The notes below the pieces were generated by a model. It saw only the letters and a program-made list of their open reading frames with translations. It was not told the DNA's origin and searched no databases. The translations under genes were made by a program, and so were the position numbers. From Warburgia ugandensis (Eukaryota; Streptophyta; Magnoliopsida; Canellales; Canellaceae), in contig CP141133.1 in assembly GCA_035236585.1 (NCBI GenBank), positions 43,107,729 through 43,171,728 on the forward strand: a stretch of 64,000 bases of DNA, given 5' to 3'. Shown in pieces: positions 1 to 13,668 of this stretch (within the stretch, counting starts at the first letter, position 1; each line of letters starts with the position of its first letter).

Positions 1-268
1 ACATCACTTAAACTGTCTAAATCATCCGGCTGCTTTAAAATTTTGGGGGCACTGTGTTGGGGAAAATCCCAATGCTCGGTGATTTGACTGTGTGTGTCTA
101 GGGAACTTCCATAGACATGGAATCTTTTACCGTTGTCCTTGCGAGTGCCCAAAATTTATATTGCCGGACATTGTGCCAGGGATCTTCTAATGACTCGAAA
201 AGATTTTGACGTTGTGCTTTGAACAATTCCAGGACTCGAAGGGATTTAGCATTGTGTCTAGGGACATC
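1..268 (-). repeat. Inverted satellite fragment left of the gap
   Basis: Read on the minus strand, this stretch matches the satellite unit at about 2694-2960, with only a handful of differences by eye. It lies in the opposite orientation to every unit right of the gap. It shows that the satellite continues left of the gap, either as a truly inverted block or through a scaffolding flip. Confidence 0.93.
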
Positions 269-768
269 NNNNNNNNNNNNNNNNNNNNNNNNNNNNNNNN
301 NNNNNNNNNNNNNNNNNNNNNNNNNNNNNNNNNNNNNNNNNNNNNNNNNNNNNNNNNNNNNNNNNNNNNNNNNNNNNNNNNNNNNNNNNNNNNNNNNNNN
401 NNNNNNNNNNNNNNNNNNNNNNNNNNNNNNNNNNNNNNNNNNNNNNNNNNNNNNNNNNNNNNNNNNNNNNNNNNNNNNNNNNNNNNNNNNNNNNNNNNNN
501 NNNNNNNNNNNNNNNNNNNNNNNNNNNNNNNNNNNNNNNNNNNNNNNNNNNNNNNNNNNNNNNNNNNNNNNNNNNNNNNNNNNNNNNNNNNNNNNNNNNN
601 NNNNNNNNNNNNNNNNNNNNNNNNNNNNNNNNNNNNNNNNNNNNNNNNNNNNNNNNNNNNNNNNNNNNNNNNNNNNNNNNNNNNNNNNNNNNNNNNNNNN
701 NNNNNNNNNNNNNNNNNNNNNNNNNNNNNNNNNNNNNNNNNNNNNNNNNNNNNNNNNNNNNNNNNNNN
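269..768. other. Assembly gap of 500 N
   Basis: Exactly 500 N bases. The round number suggests a placeholder of unknown true length. Satellite sequence lies on both sides but in opposite orientations, so the missing piece is probably also satellite DNA. Any reading frame that crosses it is meaningless. Confidence 0.99.
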
Positions 769-3351
769 GCGATTTGATGATCCTTGGTACATTTTTTGTG
801 CAAGCTAAGCATCGGGGAGTCCCAACGCACAATTTCAAAAGAGTGCATGCCGTTGGAAGTCCCCTACCCGCAACGTCAAATCCCTTTGAGCCTTAGGGCG
901 ATCCTTTTGGCACGGCATATGAGCACTTTATGCTCCTGGAAGTACCATGACACAATGTCACAAGCATTACATATCTACGGAAGGCACAAAGTCAAATCAC
1001 GTCGAGTCCTAGGATATTCCCAAAAACAATGTCTACACCATTTCAAGCCAAAGGATCAACGCAGGCACGATATTCAGGCAATATGAATGTTGGAAAGTCA
1101 AAAGCCACGATGTGAAAAGATTACATGTCCGCAGAAGTTCCCTCAGCACAGAGTCAAATCACTTTGAGCACTAGGATGCTCCCAAACACAATGTCCAAAC
1201 TTAAGAAGTTTAATGATGCTAGGCACAATGCATGGGCCTATTAAATGATGTGAAATCCCACGGAACGTGATTGAAGCAATACATGTCCTTGGAAGTTCAT
1301 AGGCAAAAAGTCAAATGATGTTTTCTAGCACAATGTCTAATTTTTTCAAATCGTTGCATGATCCTTGGCACAATGTCCGGGCACTTTAAAGGGAATTTTT
1401 TGTAATTTTACCATGTAGGACCCTCTCGAAATTTAGAATACCCAAGTGGGCCATGCACTCGTTATCATGTAGGGAACACAATCATTTAATTTCAAACATA
1501 TTACAAATGGTTAAAAGTTTAAATAAGGAATCAATGAAAAGGTAAATATTATTACTTGTAAAGGAGTTGCCATGTAGGTATTGGCACCCCATCCCCTCTC
1601 TTAAGGAATAGGACCGTATGGTCTGTTACCATGAGTGTGAGAAATCCAATGAAGAAGATGAAGAAGAAAAGGAGAGGAGCTTATTTAAAGAGCGCGATGT
1701 CTCGGAACAAAGATGCAAACCATTGAACATCTGGAAAGAGGTAACAAGATCAAATCCATGAAAAAATCTTTTTGATCGGATGTCAATTGAGCAGGTAAAA
1801 TTGCAAATAACGGCGAGAAGAATGTACCCTGATGGACATTCTAAAGAAAATGAATTTAAAAAATCTAAGCCTTTCAACTTGTTCGCCGTCTCGAGAGGAG
1901 AAAAATGGCTCAAAAATAGACAAAGTCAAATCATTTCGACTGCTTGGATGTTTCCCAATCACATTGCCTTAGCTTCTTAAGGACTTGGGTGCTCCTTGGC
2001 ATAATGTGTGGGTAATTTGAATGATTAGAAGACCCGAGGCACATTGTCGGAACAATACATGTCCTTGGAAGATCCTAGGCACAAAGTCAATTCGGGCCGA
2101 CTCTTGAGATGTTCCATAACATAACGTCTGCTGCTTTCTGGCTGTTGGACGATCCTAGACACTATGTTCAGCCAACTTAAGTGCCCAAGTCACAGTGTCA
2201 AGACAATACATTCCCTTGGAAGTCCCTAGGCACAAAACAAAATTGCTGCGAGTCCTAGGATGTTCCCAAACACATAGTCTGAACTTTTCATTGCATTGGT
2301 TGATCCAATTGGCACAATGTCTGGGCACTTTAAGTAATGGGAAGACCCATGTCACAATGTCAAAGCTTTACTTTTACATCAAAGTCCTTAGACACAAAGT
2401 CATATCACTTCGATAGTCCAGGGATGATCCTCAACAGAATGTCTAAGCTTTTCAAATTATTGATGATCCCCAGCACATCGTTCAAGCTAGTTAAGGGCTG
2501 AAAAGTCCCAAGGAACGATTTCAAAACAATACATGTCCTTGGAAGTCCCTTGGTATAAAGTCAAATCACATCGAGTTTTGGGAAGCTCCCAAACAAAACT
2601 TTTCAAGCCATTAAATCATCCTTTCGGTACAATGTGCGGGACTTTAAGCTCTTGGAAATCTCATGACACACTACCAAAACATTACGTGTCCACGGAAGTC
2701 CCTAGACACAATGCTAAATCCCTTCGAGTCCTGGAATTGTTCAAAACACAATGTCAAAATCTTTTCGAGTCATGAGAAGATCCCTGGCACAATGTCCGGC
2801 AATATAAATATTGGGCACTCGCAAGGACAACGGTAAAAGATTCCATGTCTATGGAAGTTCCCTAGACACACAGTCAAATCACCAAGCATTGGGATTTTCC
2901 CCAACACAGTGCCCCCAAAATTTTAAATCAGCCGGATGATTTAGACAGTTTAAGTGATGTGAGGAACATTGTCGAAGCTACAAATAATCCTTGGAAGTTC
3001 CTAGCCACAAAGTCAAATTACTTCGAGTCCTAAGATGTTACCAAACACAATGTCTAATCTTTTCGAGCCATTGGGTGAGTCTCGAAACAATGTGTGAGCA
3101 CCTTAAATGCTGGGAAGTTCCAACACACAATGTGAAATTACTTTGAGCCCTGGGATGTTCCAAAATACATCGTCAAAACTTTTCAAGCCACTGGATGATC
3201 CTTTCGGCACAATGCTCGAGAACTCTAAGCTTTGGGACGACCCATGGCTCAATCTCAAAATGTTACATGTCCATCGATGTCCTTAGGCACAAAGTCACAT
3301 CGCTGCAACAGTCAGTGCGATGTTCCTAAACCCAGTGTCTAAACATTTCAA
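769..3351 (+). repeat. Satellite unit 1 (first unit right of the gap)
   Basis: Period 2583 bp measured to unit 2. It carries the short form of the purine-rich tract near 1650-1677. It begins immediately at the gap, so its true left edge is unknown. Confidence 0.9.
1388..1920 (+). repeat. Non-monomeric block carried once per satellite unit
   Basis: About 530 bp without the 155-165 bp monomer pattern. Copies lie near 3970-4512, 6561-7093, 9144-9687, 11705-12237 and 14287-14819. It contains a purine-rich run (GAAGAAGATGAAGAAG) whose length differs among units. A 66-codon plus-strand frame (1780-1980) and a 95-codon minus-strand frame (1626-1913) overlap in it and resemble no family I recognise. 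The likeliest reading is a foreign or transposon-derived piece caught in the repeat before amplification. Its source is not identified. Confidence 0.7.
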
Positions 3352-5943
3352 GCCATTTGATGATCCTTGGTACATTTTTTGTGCAAGCTAAGCATCGGGG
3401 AGTCCCAACGCACAATTTCAAAAGAGTGCATGCCGTTGGAAGTCCCCTACCCACAACGTCAAATCCCTTTGAGCCTTAGGGCGATCCTTTTGGCACGGCA
3501 TATGAGCACTTTATGCTCCTGGAAGTACCATGACACAATGTCACAAGCATTACATATCTACGGAAGGCACAAAGTCAAATCACGTCGAGTCCTAGGATAT
3601 TCCCAAAAACAATGTCTACACTATTTCAAGCCATAGGATCAACACAGGCACGATATTCTGGCAATATGAATGTTGGAAAGTCAAATGCCACGATGTGAAA
3701 AGATTACATGTCCACGGAAGTTCCCTCAGCACAAAGTCAAATCACTTTGAGCACTAGGATGCTCCCAAACACAATGTCCAAACTTAAGAAGTTTAATGAT
3801 GCTAGGCACAATGCATGGGCCTATTAAATGATGTGAAATCCCACGGAACGTGATTGAAGCAATACATGTCCTTGGAAGTTCATAGGCAAAAAGTCAAATG
3901 ATGTTTTCTAGCACAATGTCTAATTTTTTCAAATCGTTGCATGATCCTTGGCACAATGTCCGGGCACCTTAAAGGGAATTTTTGTAATTTTACCATGTAG
4001 GACCCTCTCGAAATTTAGAATACCCAAGTGGGCCATGCACTCGTTATCATGTAGGGAACACAATCATTTAATTTCAAACATATTACAAATGGTTAAAAGT
4101 TTAAATAAGGAATCAAAGAAAAGGTAAATATTATTACTTGTAAAGGAGTTGCCATGTAGGTATTGGCACCCCATCCCCTCTCTTAAGGAATAGGACCGTA
4201 TGGTCTGTTACCATGAGTGTGAGAAATCCAATGAAGAAGATGAAGAAGGGAGAGGGGGAAAAGGAGAGGAGCTTATTTAAAGAGCGCGATGTCTCGGAAC
4301 AAAGATGCAAACCATTGAACATCTGGAAAGAGGTAACAAGATCAAATCCATGAAAAAATCTTTTTGATCGGATGTCAATTGAGCAGGTAAAATTGCAAAT
4401 AACGGCGAGAAGAATGTACCCTGATGGACATTCTAAAGAAAATGAATTTAAAAAATCTAAGCCTTTCAACTTGTTCGCCGTCTCGAGAGGAGAAAAATGG
4501 CTCAAAAATAGACAAAGTCAAATCATTTCGACTGCTTGGATGTTTCCCAATCACATTGCCTTAGCTTCTTAAGGAGTTGGGTGCTCCTTGGCAGAATGTG
4601 TGGGTAATTTGAATGATTAGAAGACCCGAGGCACATTGTCGGAACAATACATGTCCTTGGAAGATCCTAGTTACAAAGTCAATTCACTTCGACTCTTGAG
4701 ATGTTCCATAACATAACGTCTGCTGCTTTCTGGCTGTTGGACGATCCTAGACACTATGTTCAGCCAACTTAAGTGCCCAAGTCACAGTGTCAAGACAATA
4801 CATTCCCTTGGAAGTCCCTAGGCACAAAACAAAATTGCTGCGAGTCCTAGGATGTTCCCAAACACATAGTCTGAACTTTTCACTGCATTGGTTGATCCAA
4901 TTGGCACAATGTCTGGGCACTTTAAGTAATGGGAAGACCCATGTCACAATGTCAAAGCTTTACTTTTACATCAAAGTCCTTAGACACAAAGTCATATCAC
5001 TTCGATAGTCCAGGGATGATCCTCAACAGAATGTCTAAGCTTTTCAAATTATTGATGATCCCCAGCACATCGTTCAAGCTAGTTAAGGGCTGAAAAGTCC
5101 CAAGGAGCGATTTCAAAACAATACATGTCCTTGGAAGTCCCTTGGTATAAAGTCAAATCACATCGAGTTTTGGGAAGCTCCCAAACAAAACTTTTCAAGC
5201 CATTAAATCATCCTTTCGGTACAATGTGCGGGACTTTAAGCTCTTGGAAATCTCATGACACACTGCCAGAACATTACGTGTCCACGGAAGTCCCTAGACA
5301 CAATGCTAAATCCCTTCGAGTCCTGGAATTGTTCAAAACACAATGTCAAAATCTTTTCGAGTCATGAGAAGATCCCTGGCACAATGTCCGGCAATATAAA
5401 TATTGGGCACTCGCAAGGACAACGGTAAAAGATTCCATGTCTATGGAAGTTCCCTAGACACACAGTCAAATCACCAAGCATTGGGATTTTCCCCAACACA
5501 GTGCCCCCAAAATTTTAAATCAGCCGGATGATTTAGACAGTTTAAGTGATGTGAGGAACATTGTCGAAGCTACAAATAATCCTTGGAAGTTCCTAGCCAC
5601 AAAGTCAAATTACTTCGAGTCCTAAGATGTTACCAAACACAATGTCTAATCTTTTCGAGCCATTGGGTGAGTCTCGGAACAATGTCTGAGCACCTTAAAT
5701 GCTGGGAAGTTCCAACACACAATGTGAAATTACTTTGAGCCCTGGGATGTTCCAAAATACATCGTCAAAACTTTTCAAGCCACTGGATGATCCTTTCGGC
5801 ACAATGTTCGAGAACTCTAAGCTTTGGGACGACCCATGGCTCAATCTCAAAATGTTACATGTCCATCGATGTCCTTAGGCACAAAGTCACATCGCTGCAA
5901 CAGTCAGTGCGATGTTCCTAAACCCGGTGTCTAAACATTTCAA
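3352..5943 (+). repeat. Satellite unit 2 (long purine-tract form)
   Basis: Period 2592 bp. It carries an extra G-rich insertion in the purine tract near 4245-4262 that units 1, 3, 5 and 6 lack. Otherwise it is nearly the same as unit 1. Confidence 0.9.
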
Positions 5944-8525
5944 GCCATTTGATGATCCTTGGTACATTTTTGTGCAAGCTAAGCATCGGGGAGTCCCCAC
6001 GCACAATTTCAAAAGAGTGCATGCCGTTGGAAGTCCCCTACCCACAACGTCAAATCCCTTTGAGCCTTAGGGCGATCCTTTTGGCACGGCATATGAGCAC
6101 TTTATGCTCCTGGAAGTACCATGACACAATGTCACAAGCATTACATATCTACGGAAGGCACAAAGTCAAATCACGTCGAGTCCTAGGATATTCCCAAAAA
6201 CAATGTCTACACTATTTCAAGCCATAGGATCAACACAGGCACGATATTCAGGCAATATGAATGTTGGAAAGTCAAAAGCCACGATGTGAAAAGATTACAT
6301 GTCCGCAGAAGTTCCCTCAGCACAAAGTCAAATCACTTTGAGCACTAGGATGCTCCCAAACACAATGTCCAAACTTAAGAAGTTTAATGATGCTAGGCAC
6401 AATGCATGGGCCTATTAAATGATGTGAAATCCCACGGAACGTGATTGAAGCAATACATGTCCTTGGAAGTTCATAGGCAAAAAGTCAAATGATGTTTTCT
6501 AGCACAATGTCTAATTTTTTCAAATCGTTGCATGATCCTTGGCACAATGTCCGGGCACCTTAAAGGGAATTTTTGTAATTTTACCATGTAGGACCCTCTC
6601 GAAATTTAGAATACCCAAGTGGGCCATGCACTCGTTATCATGTAGGGAACACAATCATTTAATTTCAAACATATTACAAATGGTTAAAAGTTTAAATAAG
6701 GAATCAAAGAAAAGGTAAATATTATTACTTGTAAAGGAGTTGCCATGTAGGTATTGGCACCCCATCCCCTCTCTTAAGGAATAGGACCGTATGGTCTGTT
6801 ACCATGAGTGTGAGAAATCCAATGAAGAAGATGAAGAAGAAAAGGAGAGGAGCTTATTTAAAGAGCGCGATGTCTCGGAACAAAGATGCAAACCATTGAA
6901 CATCTGGAAAGAGGTAACAAGATCAAATCCATGAAAAAATCTTTTTGATCGGATGTCAATTGAGCAGGTAAAATTGCAAATAACGGCGAGAAGAATGTAC
7001 AATGATGGACATTCTAAAGAAAATGAATTTAAAAAATCTAAGCCTTTCAACTTGTTCGCCGTCTCGAGAGGAGAAAAATGGCTCAAAAATAGACAAAGTC
7101 AAATCATTTCGACTGCTTGGATGTTTCCCAATCACATTGCCTTAGCTTCTTAAGGAGTTGGGTGCTCCTTGGCAGAATGTGTGGGTAATTTGAATGATTA
7201 GAAGACCCGAGGCACATTGTCGGAACAATACATGTCCTTGGAAGATCCTAGGCACAAAGTCAATTCACTTCGACTCTTGAGATGTTCCATAACATAACGT
7301 CTGCTGCTTTCTGGCTGTTGGACGATCCTAGACACTATGTTCAGCCAACTTAAGTGCCCAAGTCACAGTGTCAAGACAATACATTCCCTTGGAAGTCCCT
7401 AGGCACAAAACAAAATTGCTGCGAGTCCTAGGATGTTCCCAAACACATAGTCTGAACTTTTCACTGCATTGGTTGATCCAATTGGCACAATGTCTGGGCA
7501 CTTTAAGTAATGGGAAGACCCATGTCACAATGTCAAAGCTTTACTTTTACATCAAAGTCCTTAGACACAAAGTCATATCACTTCGATAGTCCAGGGATGA
7601 TCCTCAACAGAATGTCTAAGCTTTTCAAATTATTGATGATCCCCAGCACATCGTTCAAGCTAGTTAAGGGCTGAAAAGTCCCATGGAACGATTTCAAAAC
7701 AATACATGTCCTTGGAAGTCCCTTGGTATAAAGTCAAATCACATCGAGTTTTGGGAAGCTCCCAAACAAAACTTTTCAAGCCATTAAATCATCCTTTCGG
7801 TACAATGTGCGGGACTTTAAGCTCTTGGAAATCTCATGACACACTGCCAGAACATTACGTGTCCACGAAATTCCCTAGACACAATGCTAAATCCCTTCGA
7901 GTCCTGGAATTGTTCAAAACACAATGTCAAAATCTTTTCGAGTCATGAGAAGATCCCTGGCACAATGTCCGGCAATATAAATATTGGGCACTCGCAAGGA
8001 CAACGGTAAAAGATTCCATGTCTATGGAAGTTCCCTAGACACACAGTCAAATCACCAAGCATTGGGATTTTCCCCAACACAGTGCCCCCAAAATTTTAAA
8101 TCAGCCGGATGATTTAGACAGTTTAAGTGATGTGAGGAACATTGTCGAAGCTACAAATAATCCTTGGAAGTTCCTAGCCACAAAGTCAAATTACTTCGAG
8201 TCCTAAGATGTTACCAAACACAATGTCTAATCTTTTCGAGCCATTGGGTGAGTCTCGGAACAATGTCTGAGCACCTTAAATCTTTGGGAAGTTCCAACAC
8301 ACAATGTCAAATTACTTTGAGCCTTATGATGTTCCAAAATACATCGTCAAAACTTTTCAAGCCACTGGATGATCCTTTCGGCACAATGTTCGAGAACTCT
8401 AAGCTTTGGGACGACCCATGGCTCAATCTCAAAATGTTACATGTCCATCGATGTCCTTAGGCACAAAGTCACATCGCTGCAACAGTCAGTGCGATGTTCC
8501 TAAACCCAGTGTCTAAACATTTCAA
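5944..8525 (+). repeat. Satellite unit 3 (short form, private variants)
   Basis: Period 2582 bp. Short purine-tract form. It has a private cluster of differences near 8280-8335, where the monomer text departs from all other units over about 50 bp. This may be a small gene-conversion patch from another monomer. Confidence 0.88.
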
Positions 8526-11086
8526 GCCATTTGATGATCCTTGGTACATTTTTTGTGCAAGCTAAGCATCGGGGAGTCCCAACGCACAATTTCAAAAGAG
8601 TGCATGCCGTTGGAAGTCCCCTACCCACAACGTCAAATCCCTTTGAGCCTTAGGGCGATCCTTTTGGCACGGCATATGAGCACTTTATGCTCCTGGAAGT
8701 ACCATGACACAATGTCACAAGCATTACATATCTACGGAAGGCACAAAGTCAAATCACGTCGAGTCCTAGGATATTCCCAAAAACAATGTCTACACTATTT
8801 CAAGCCATAGGATCAACACAGGCACGATATTCAGGCAATATGAATGTTGGAAAGTCAAAAGCCACGATGTGAAAAGATTACATGTCCGCAGAAGTTCCCT
8901 CAGCACAAAGTCAAATCACTTTGAGCACTAGGATGCTCCCAAACACAATGTCCAAACTTAAGAAGTTTAATGATGCTAGGCACAATGCATGGGCCTATTA
9001 AATGATGTGAAATCCCACGGAACGTGATTGAAGCAATACATGTCCTTGGAAGTTCATAGGCAAAAAGGCAAATGATGTTTTCTAGCACAATGTCTAATTT
9101 TTTCAAATCGTTGCATGATCCTTGGCACAATGTCCGGGCACCTTAAAGGGAATTTTTGTAATTTTACCATGTAGGACCCTCTCGAAATTTAGAATACCCA
9201 AGTGGGCCATGCACTCGTTATCATGTAGGGAACACAATCATTTAATTTCAAACATATTACAAATGGTTAAAAGTTTAAATAAGGAATCAAAGAAAAGGTA
9301 AATATTATTACTTGTAAAGGAGTTGCCATGTAGGTATTGGCACCCCATCCCCTCTCTTAAGGAATAGGACCGTATGGTCTGTTACCATGAGTGTGAGAAA
9401 TCCAATGAAGAAGATGAAGAAGGGGGAGGGGGAAAAGGAGAGGAGCTTATTTAAAGAGCGCGATGTCTCGGAACAAAGATGCAAACCATTGAACATCTGG
9501 AAAGAGGTAACAAGATCAAATCCATGAAAAAAATCTTTTTGATCGGATGTCAATTGAGCAGGTAAAATTGCAAATAACGGCGAGAAGAATGTACCCTGAT
9601 GGACATTCTAAAGAAAATGAATTAAAAAAATCTAAGCCTTTCAACTTGGTCGCGGTCTCGAGAGGAGAAAAATGGCTCAAAAATAGACAAAGTCAAATCA
9701 TTTCGACTGCTTGGATGTTTCCCAATCACATTGCCTTAGCTTCTTAAGGAGTTGGGTGCTCCTTGGCAGAATGTGTGGGTAATTTGAATGATTAGAAGAC
9801 CCGAGGCACATTGTCGGAACAATACATGTCCTTGGAAGATCCTAGGCACAAAGTCAATTCACTTCGACTCTTGAGATGTTCCATAACATAACGTCTGCTG
9901 CTTTCTGGCTGTTGGACGAACTATGTTCAGCCAACTTAAGTGCCCAAGTCACAGTGTCAAGACAATACATTCCCTTGGAAGTCCCTAGGCACAAAACAAA
10001 ATTGCTGCGAGTCCTAGGATGTTCCCAAACACATAGTCTGAACTTTTCATTGCATTGGTTGATCCAATTGGCACAATGTCTGGGCACTTTAAGTAATGGG
10101 AAGACCCATGTCACAATGTCAAAGCTTTACTTTTCCATCAAAGTCATATCACTTCGATAGTCCAGGGATGATCCTCAACAGAATGTCTAAGCTTTTCAAA
10201 TTATTGATGATCCCCTTCAAGCTAGTTAAGGGCTGAAAAGTCCCAAGGAACGATTTCAAAACAATACATGTCCTTGGAAGTCCCTTGGTATAAAGTCAAA
10301 TCACATCGAGTTTTGGGAAGCTCCCAAACAAAACTTTTCAAGCCATTAAATCATCCTTTCGGTACAATGTGCGGGACTTTAAGCTCTTGGAAATCTCATG
10401 ACACACTGCCAGAACATTACGTGTCCACGGAAGTCCCTAGACACAATGCTAAATCCCTTCGAGTCCTGGAATTGTTCAAAACACAATGTCAAAATCTTTT
10501 CGAGTCATGAGAAGATCCCTGGCACAATGTCCGGCAATATAAATATTGGGCACTCGCAAGGACAACGGTAAAAGATTCCATGTCTATGGAAGTTCCCTAG
10601 ACACACAGTCAAATCACCAAGCATTGGGATTTTCCCCAACACAGTGCCCCCAAAATTTTAAATCAGCCGGATGATTTAGACGGTTTAAGTGATGTGAGGA
10701 ACATTGTCGAAGCTACAAATAATCCTTGGAAGTTCCTAGCCACAAAGTCAAATTACTTCGAGTCCTAAGATGTTACCAAACACAATGTCTAATCTTTTCG
10801 AGCCATTGGGTGAGTCTCGGAACAATGTCTGAGCACCTTAAATGCTGGGAAGTTCCAACACACAATGTGAAATTACTTTGAGCCCTGGGATGTTCCAAAA
10901 TACATCGTCAAAACTTTTCAAGCCACTGGATGATCCTTTCGGCACAATGTTCGAGAACTCTAAGCTTTGGGACGACCCATGGCTCAATCTCAAAATGTTA
11001 CATGTCCATCGATGTCCTTAGGCACAAAGTCACATCGCTGCAACAATCAGTGCGATGTTCCTAAACCCAGTGTCTAAACATTTCAA
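8526..11086 (+). repeat. Satellite unit 4 (long form with small deletions)
   Basis: Shortest full unit (2561 bp here; 2550 bp measured from the captured block). It carries the long purine tract near 9420-9437, as unit 2 does, and three private small deletions near 9918, 10143 and 10214. Confidence 0.88.
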
Positions 11087-13668
11087 GCCATTTGATGATC
11101 CTTGGTACATTTTTTGTGCAAGCTAAGCATCGGGGAGTCCCAACGCACAATTTCAAAAGAGTGCATGCCGTTGGAAGTCCCCTACCCACAATGTCAAATC
11201 CCTTTGAGCCTTAGGGCGATCCTTTTGGCACGGCATATGAGCACTTTATGCTCCTGGAAGTACCATGACACAATGTCACAAGCATTACATATCTACGGAA
11301 GGCACAAAGTCAAATCACGTCGAGTCCTAGGATATTCCCAAAAACAATGTCTACACTATTTCAAGCCATAGGATCAACACAGGCACGATATTCAGGCAAT
11401 ATGAATGTTGGAAAGTCAAAAGCCACGATGTGAAAAGATTACATGTCCGCAGAAGTTCCCTCAGCACAAAGTCAAATCACTTTGAGCACTAGGATGCTCC
11501 CAAACACAATGTCCAAACTTAAGAAGTTTAATGATGCTAGGCACAATGCATGGGCCTATTAAATGATGTGAAATCCCACGGAACGTGATTGAAGCAATAC
11601 ATGTCCTTGGAAGTTCATAGGCAAAAAGTCAAATGATGTTTTCTAGCACAATGTCTAATTTTTTCAAATCGTTGCATGATCCTTGGCACAATGTCCGGGC
11701 ACCTTAAAGGGAATTTTTGTAATTTTACCATGTAGGACCCTCTCGAAATTTAGAATACCCAAGTGGGCCATGCACTCGTTATCATGTAGGGAACACAATC
11801 ATTTAATTTCAAACATATTACAAATGGTTAAAAGTTTAAATAAGGAATCAAAGAAAAGGTAAATATTATTACTTGTAAAGGAGTTGCCATGTAGGTATTG
11901 GCACCCCATCCCCTCTCTTAAGGAATAGGACCGTATGGTCTGTTACCATGAGTGTGAGAAATCCAATGAAGAAGATGAAGAAGAAAAGGAGAGGAGCTTA
12001 TTTAAAGAGCGCGATGTCTCGGAACAAAGATGCAAACCATTGAACATCTGGAAAGAGGTAACAAGATCAAATCCATGAAAAAATCTTTTTGATCGGATGT
12101 CAATTGAGCAGGTAAAATTGCAAATAACGGCGAGAAGAATGTACCCTGATGGACATTCTAAAGAAAATGAATTTAAAAAATCTAAGCCTTTCAACTTGTT
12201 CGCCGTCTCGAGAGGAGAAAAATGGCTCAAAAATAGACAAAGTCAAATCATTTCGACTGCTTGGATGTTTCCCAATCACATTGCCTTAGCTTCTTAAGGA
12301 GTTGGGTGCTCCTTGGCAGAATGTGTGGGTAATTTGAATGATTAGAAGACCCGAGGCACATTGTCGGAACAATACATGTCCTTGGAAGATCCTAGGCACA
12401 AAGTCAATTCACTTCGACTCTTGAGATGTTCCATAACATAACGTCTGCTGCTTTCTGGCTGTTGGACGATCCTAGACACTATGTTCAGCCAACTTAAGTG
12501 CCCAAGTCACAGTGTCAAGACAATACACTCCCTTGGAAGTCCCTAGGCACAAAACAAAATTGCTGCGAGTCCTAGGATGTTCCCAAACACATAGTCTGAA
12601 CTTTTCATTGCATTGGTTGATCCAATTGGCACAATGTCTGGGCACTTTAAGTAATGGGAAGACCCATGTCACAATGTCAAAGCTTTACTTTTACATCAAA
12701 GTCCTTAGACACAAAGTCATATCACTTCGATAGTCCAGGGATGATCCTCAACAGAATGTCTAAGCTTTTCAAATTATTGATGATCCCCAGCACATCGTTC
12801 AAGCTAGTTAAGGGCTGAAAAGTCCCAAGGAACGATTTCAAAACAATACATGTCCTTGGAAGTCCCTTGGTATAAAGTCAAATCACATCGAGTTTTGGGA
12901 AGCTCCCAAACAAAACTTTTCAAGCCATTAAATCATCCTTTCGGTACAATGTGCGGGACTTTAAGCTCTTGGAAATCTCATGACACACTGCCAGAACATT
13001 ACGTGTCCACGGAAGTCCCTAGACACAATGCTAAATCCCTTCGAGTCCTGGAATTGTTCAAAACACAATGTCAAAATCTTTTCGAGTCATGAGAAGATCC
13101 CTGGCACAATGTCCGGCAATATAAATATTGGGCACTCGCAAGGACAACGGTAAAAGATTCCATGTCTATGGAAGTTCCCTAGACACACAGTCAAATCACC
13201 AAGCATTGGGATTTTCCCCAACACAGTGCCCCCAAAATTTTAAATCAGCCGGATGATTTAGACAGTTTAAGTGATGTGAGGAACATTGTCGAAGCTACAA
13301 ATAATCCTTGGAAGTTCCTAGCCACAAAGTCAAATTACTTCGAGTCCTAAGATGTTACCAAACACAATGTCTAATCTTTTCGAGCCATTGGGTGAGTCTC
13401 GGAACAATGTCTGAGCACCTTAAATGCTGGGAAGTTCCAACACACAATGTGAAATTACTTTGAGCCCTGGGATGTTCCAAAATACATCGTCAAAACTTTT
13501 CAAGCCACTGGATGATCCTTTCGGCACAATGTTCGAGAACTCTAAGCTTTGGGACGACCCATGGCTCAATCTCAAAATGTTACATGTCCATCGATGTCCT
13601 TAGGCACAAAGTCACATCGCTGCAACAGTCAGTGCGATGTTCCTAAACCCAGTGTCTAAACATTTCAA
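11087..13668 (+). repeat. Satellite unit 5 (short form)
   Basis: Period 2582 bp. Short purine-tract form, close to units 1 and 3. Confidence 0.9.

Noticed and set aside
98-896. Long reading frames on both strands across 98-896
   Set aside because: They run through the 500-N gap and have no real sequence in the middle.
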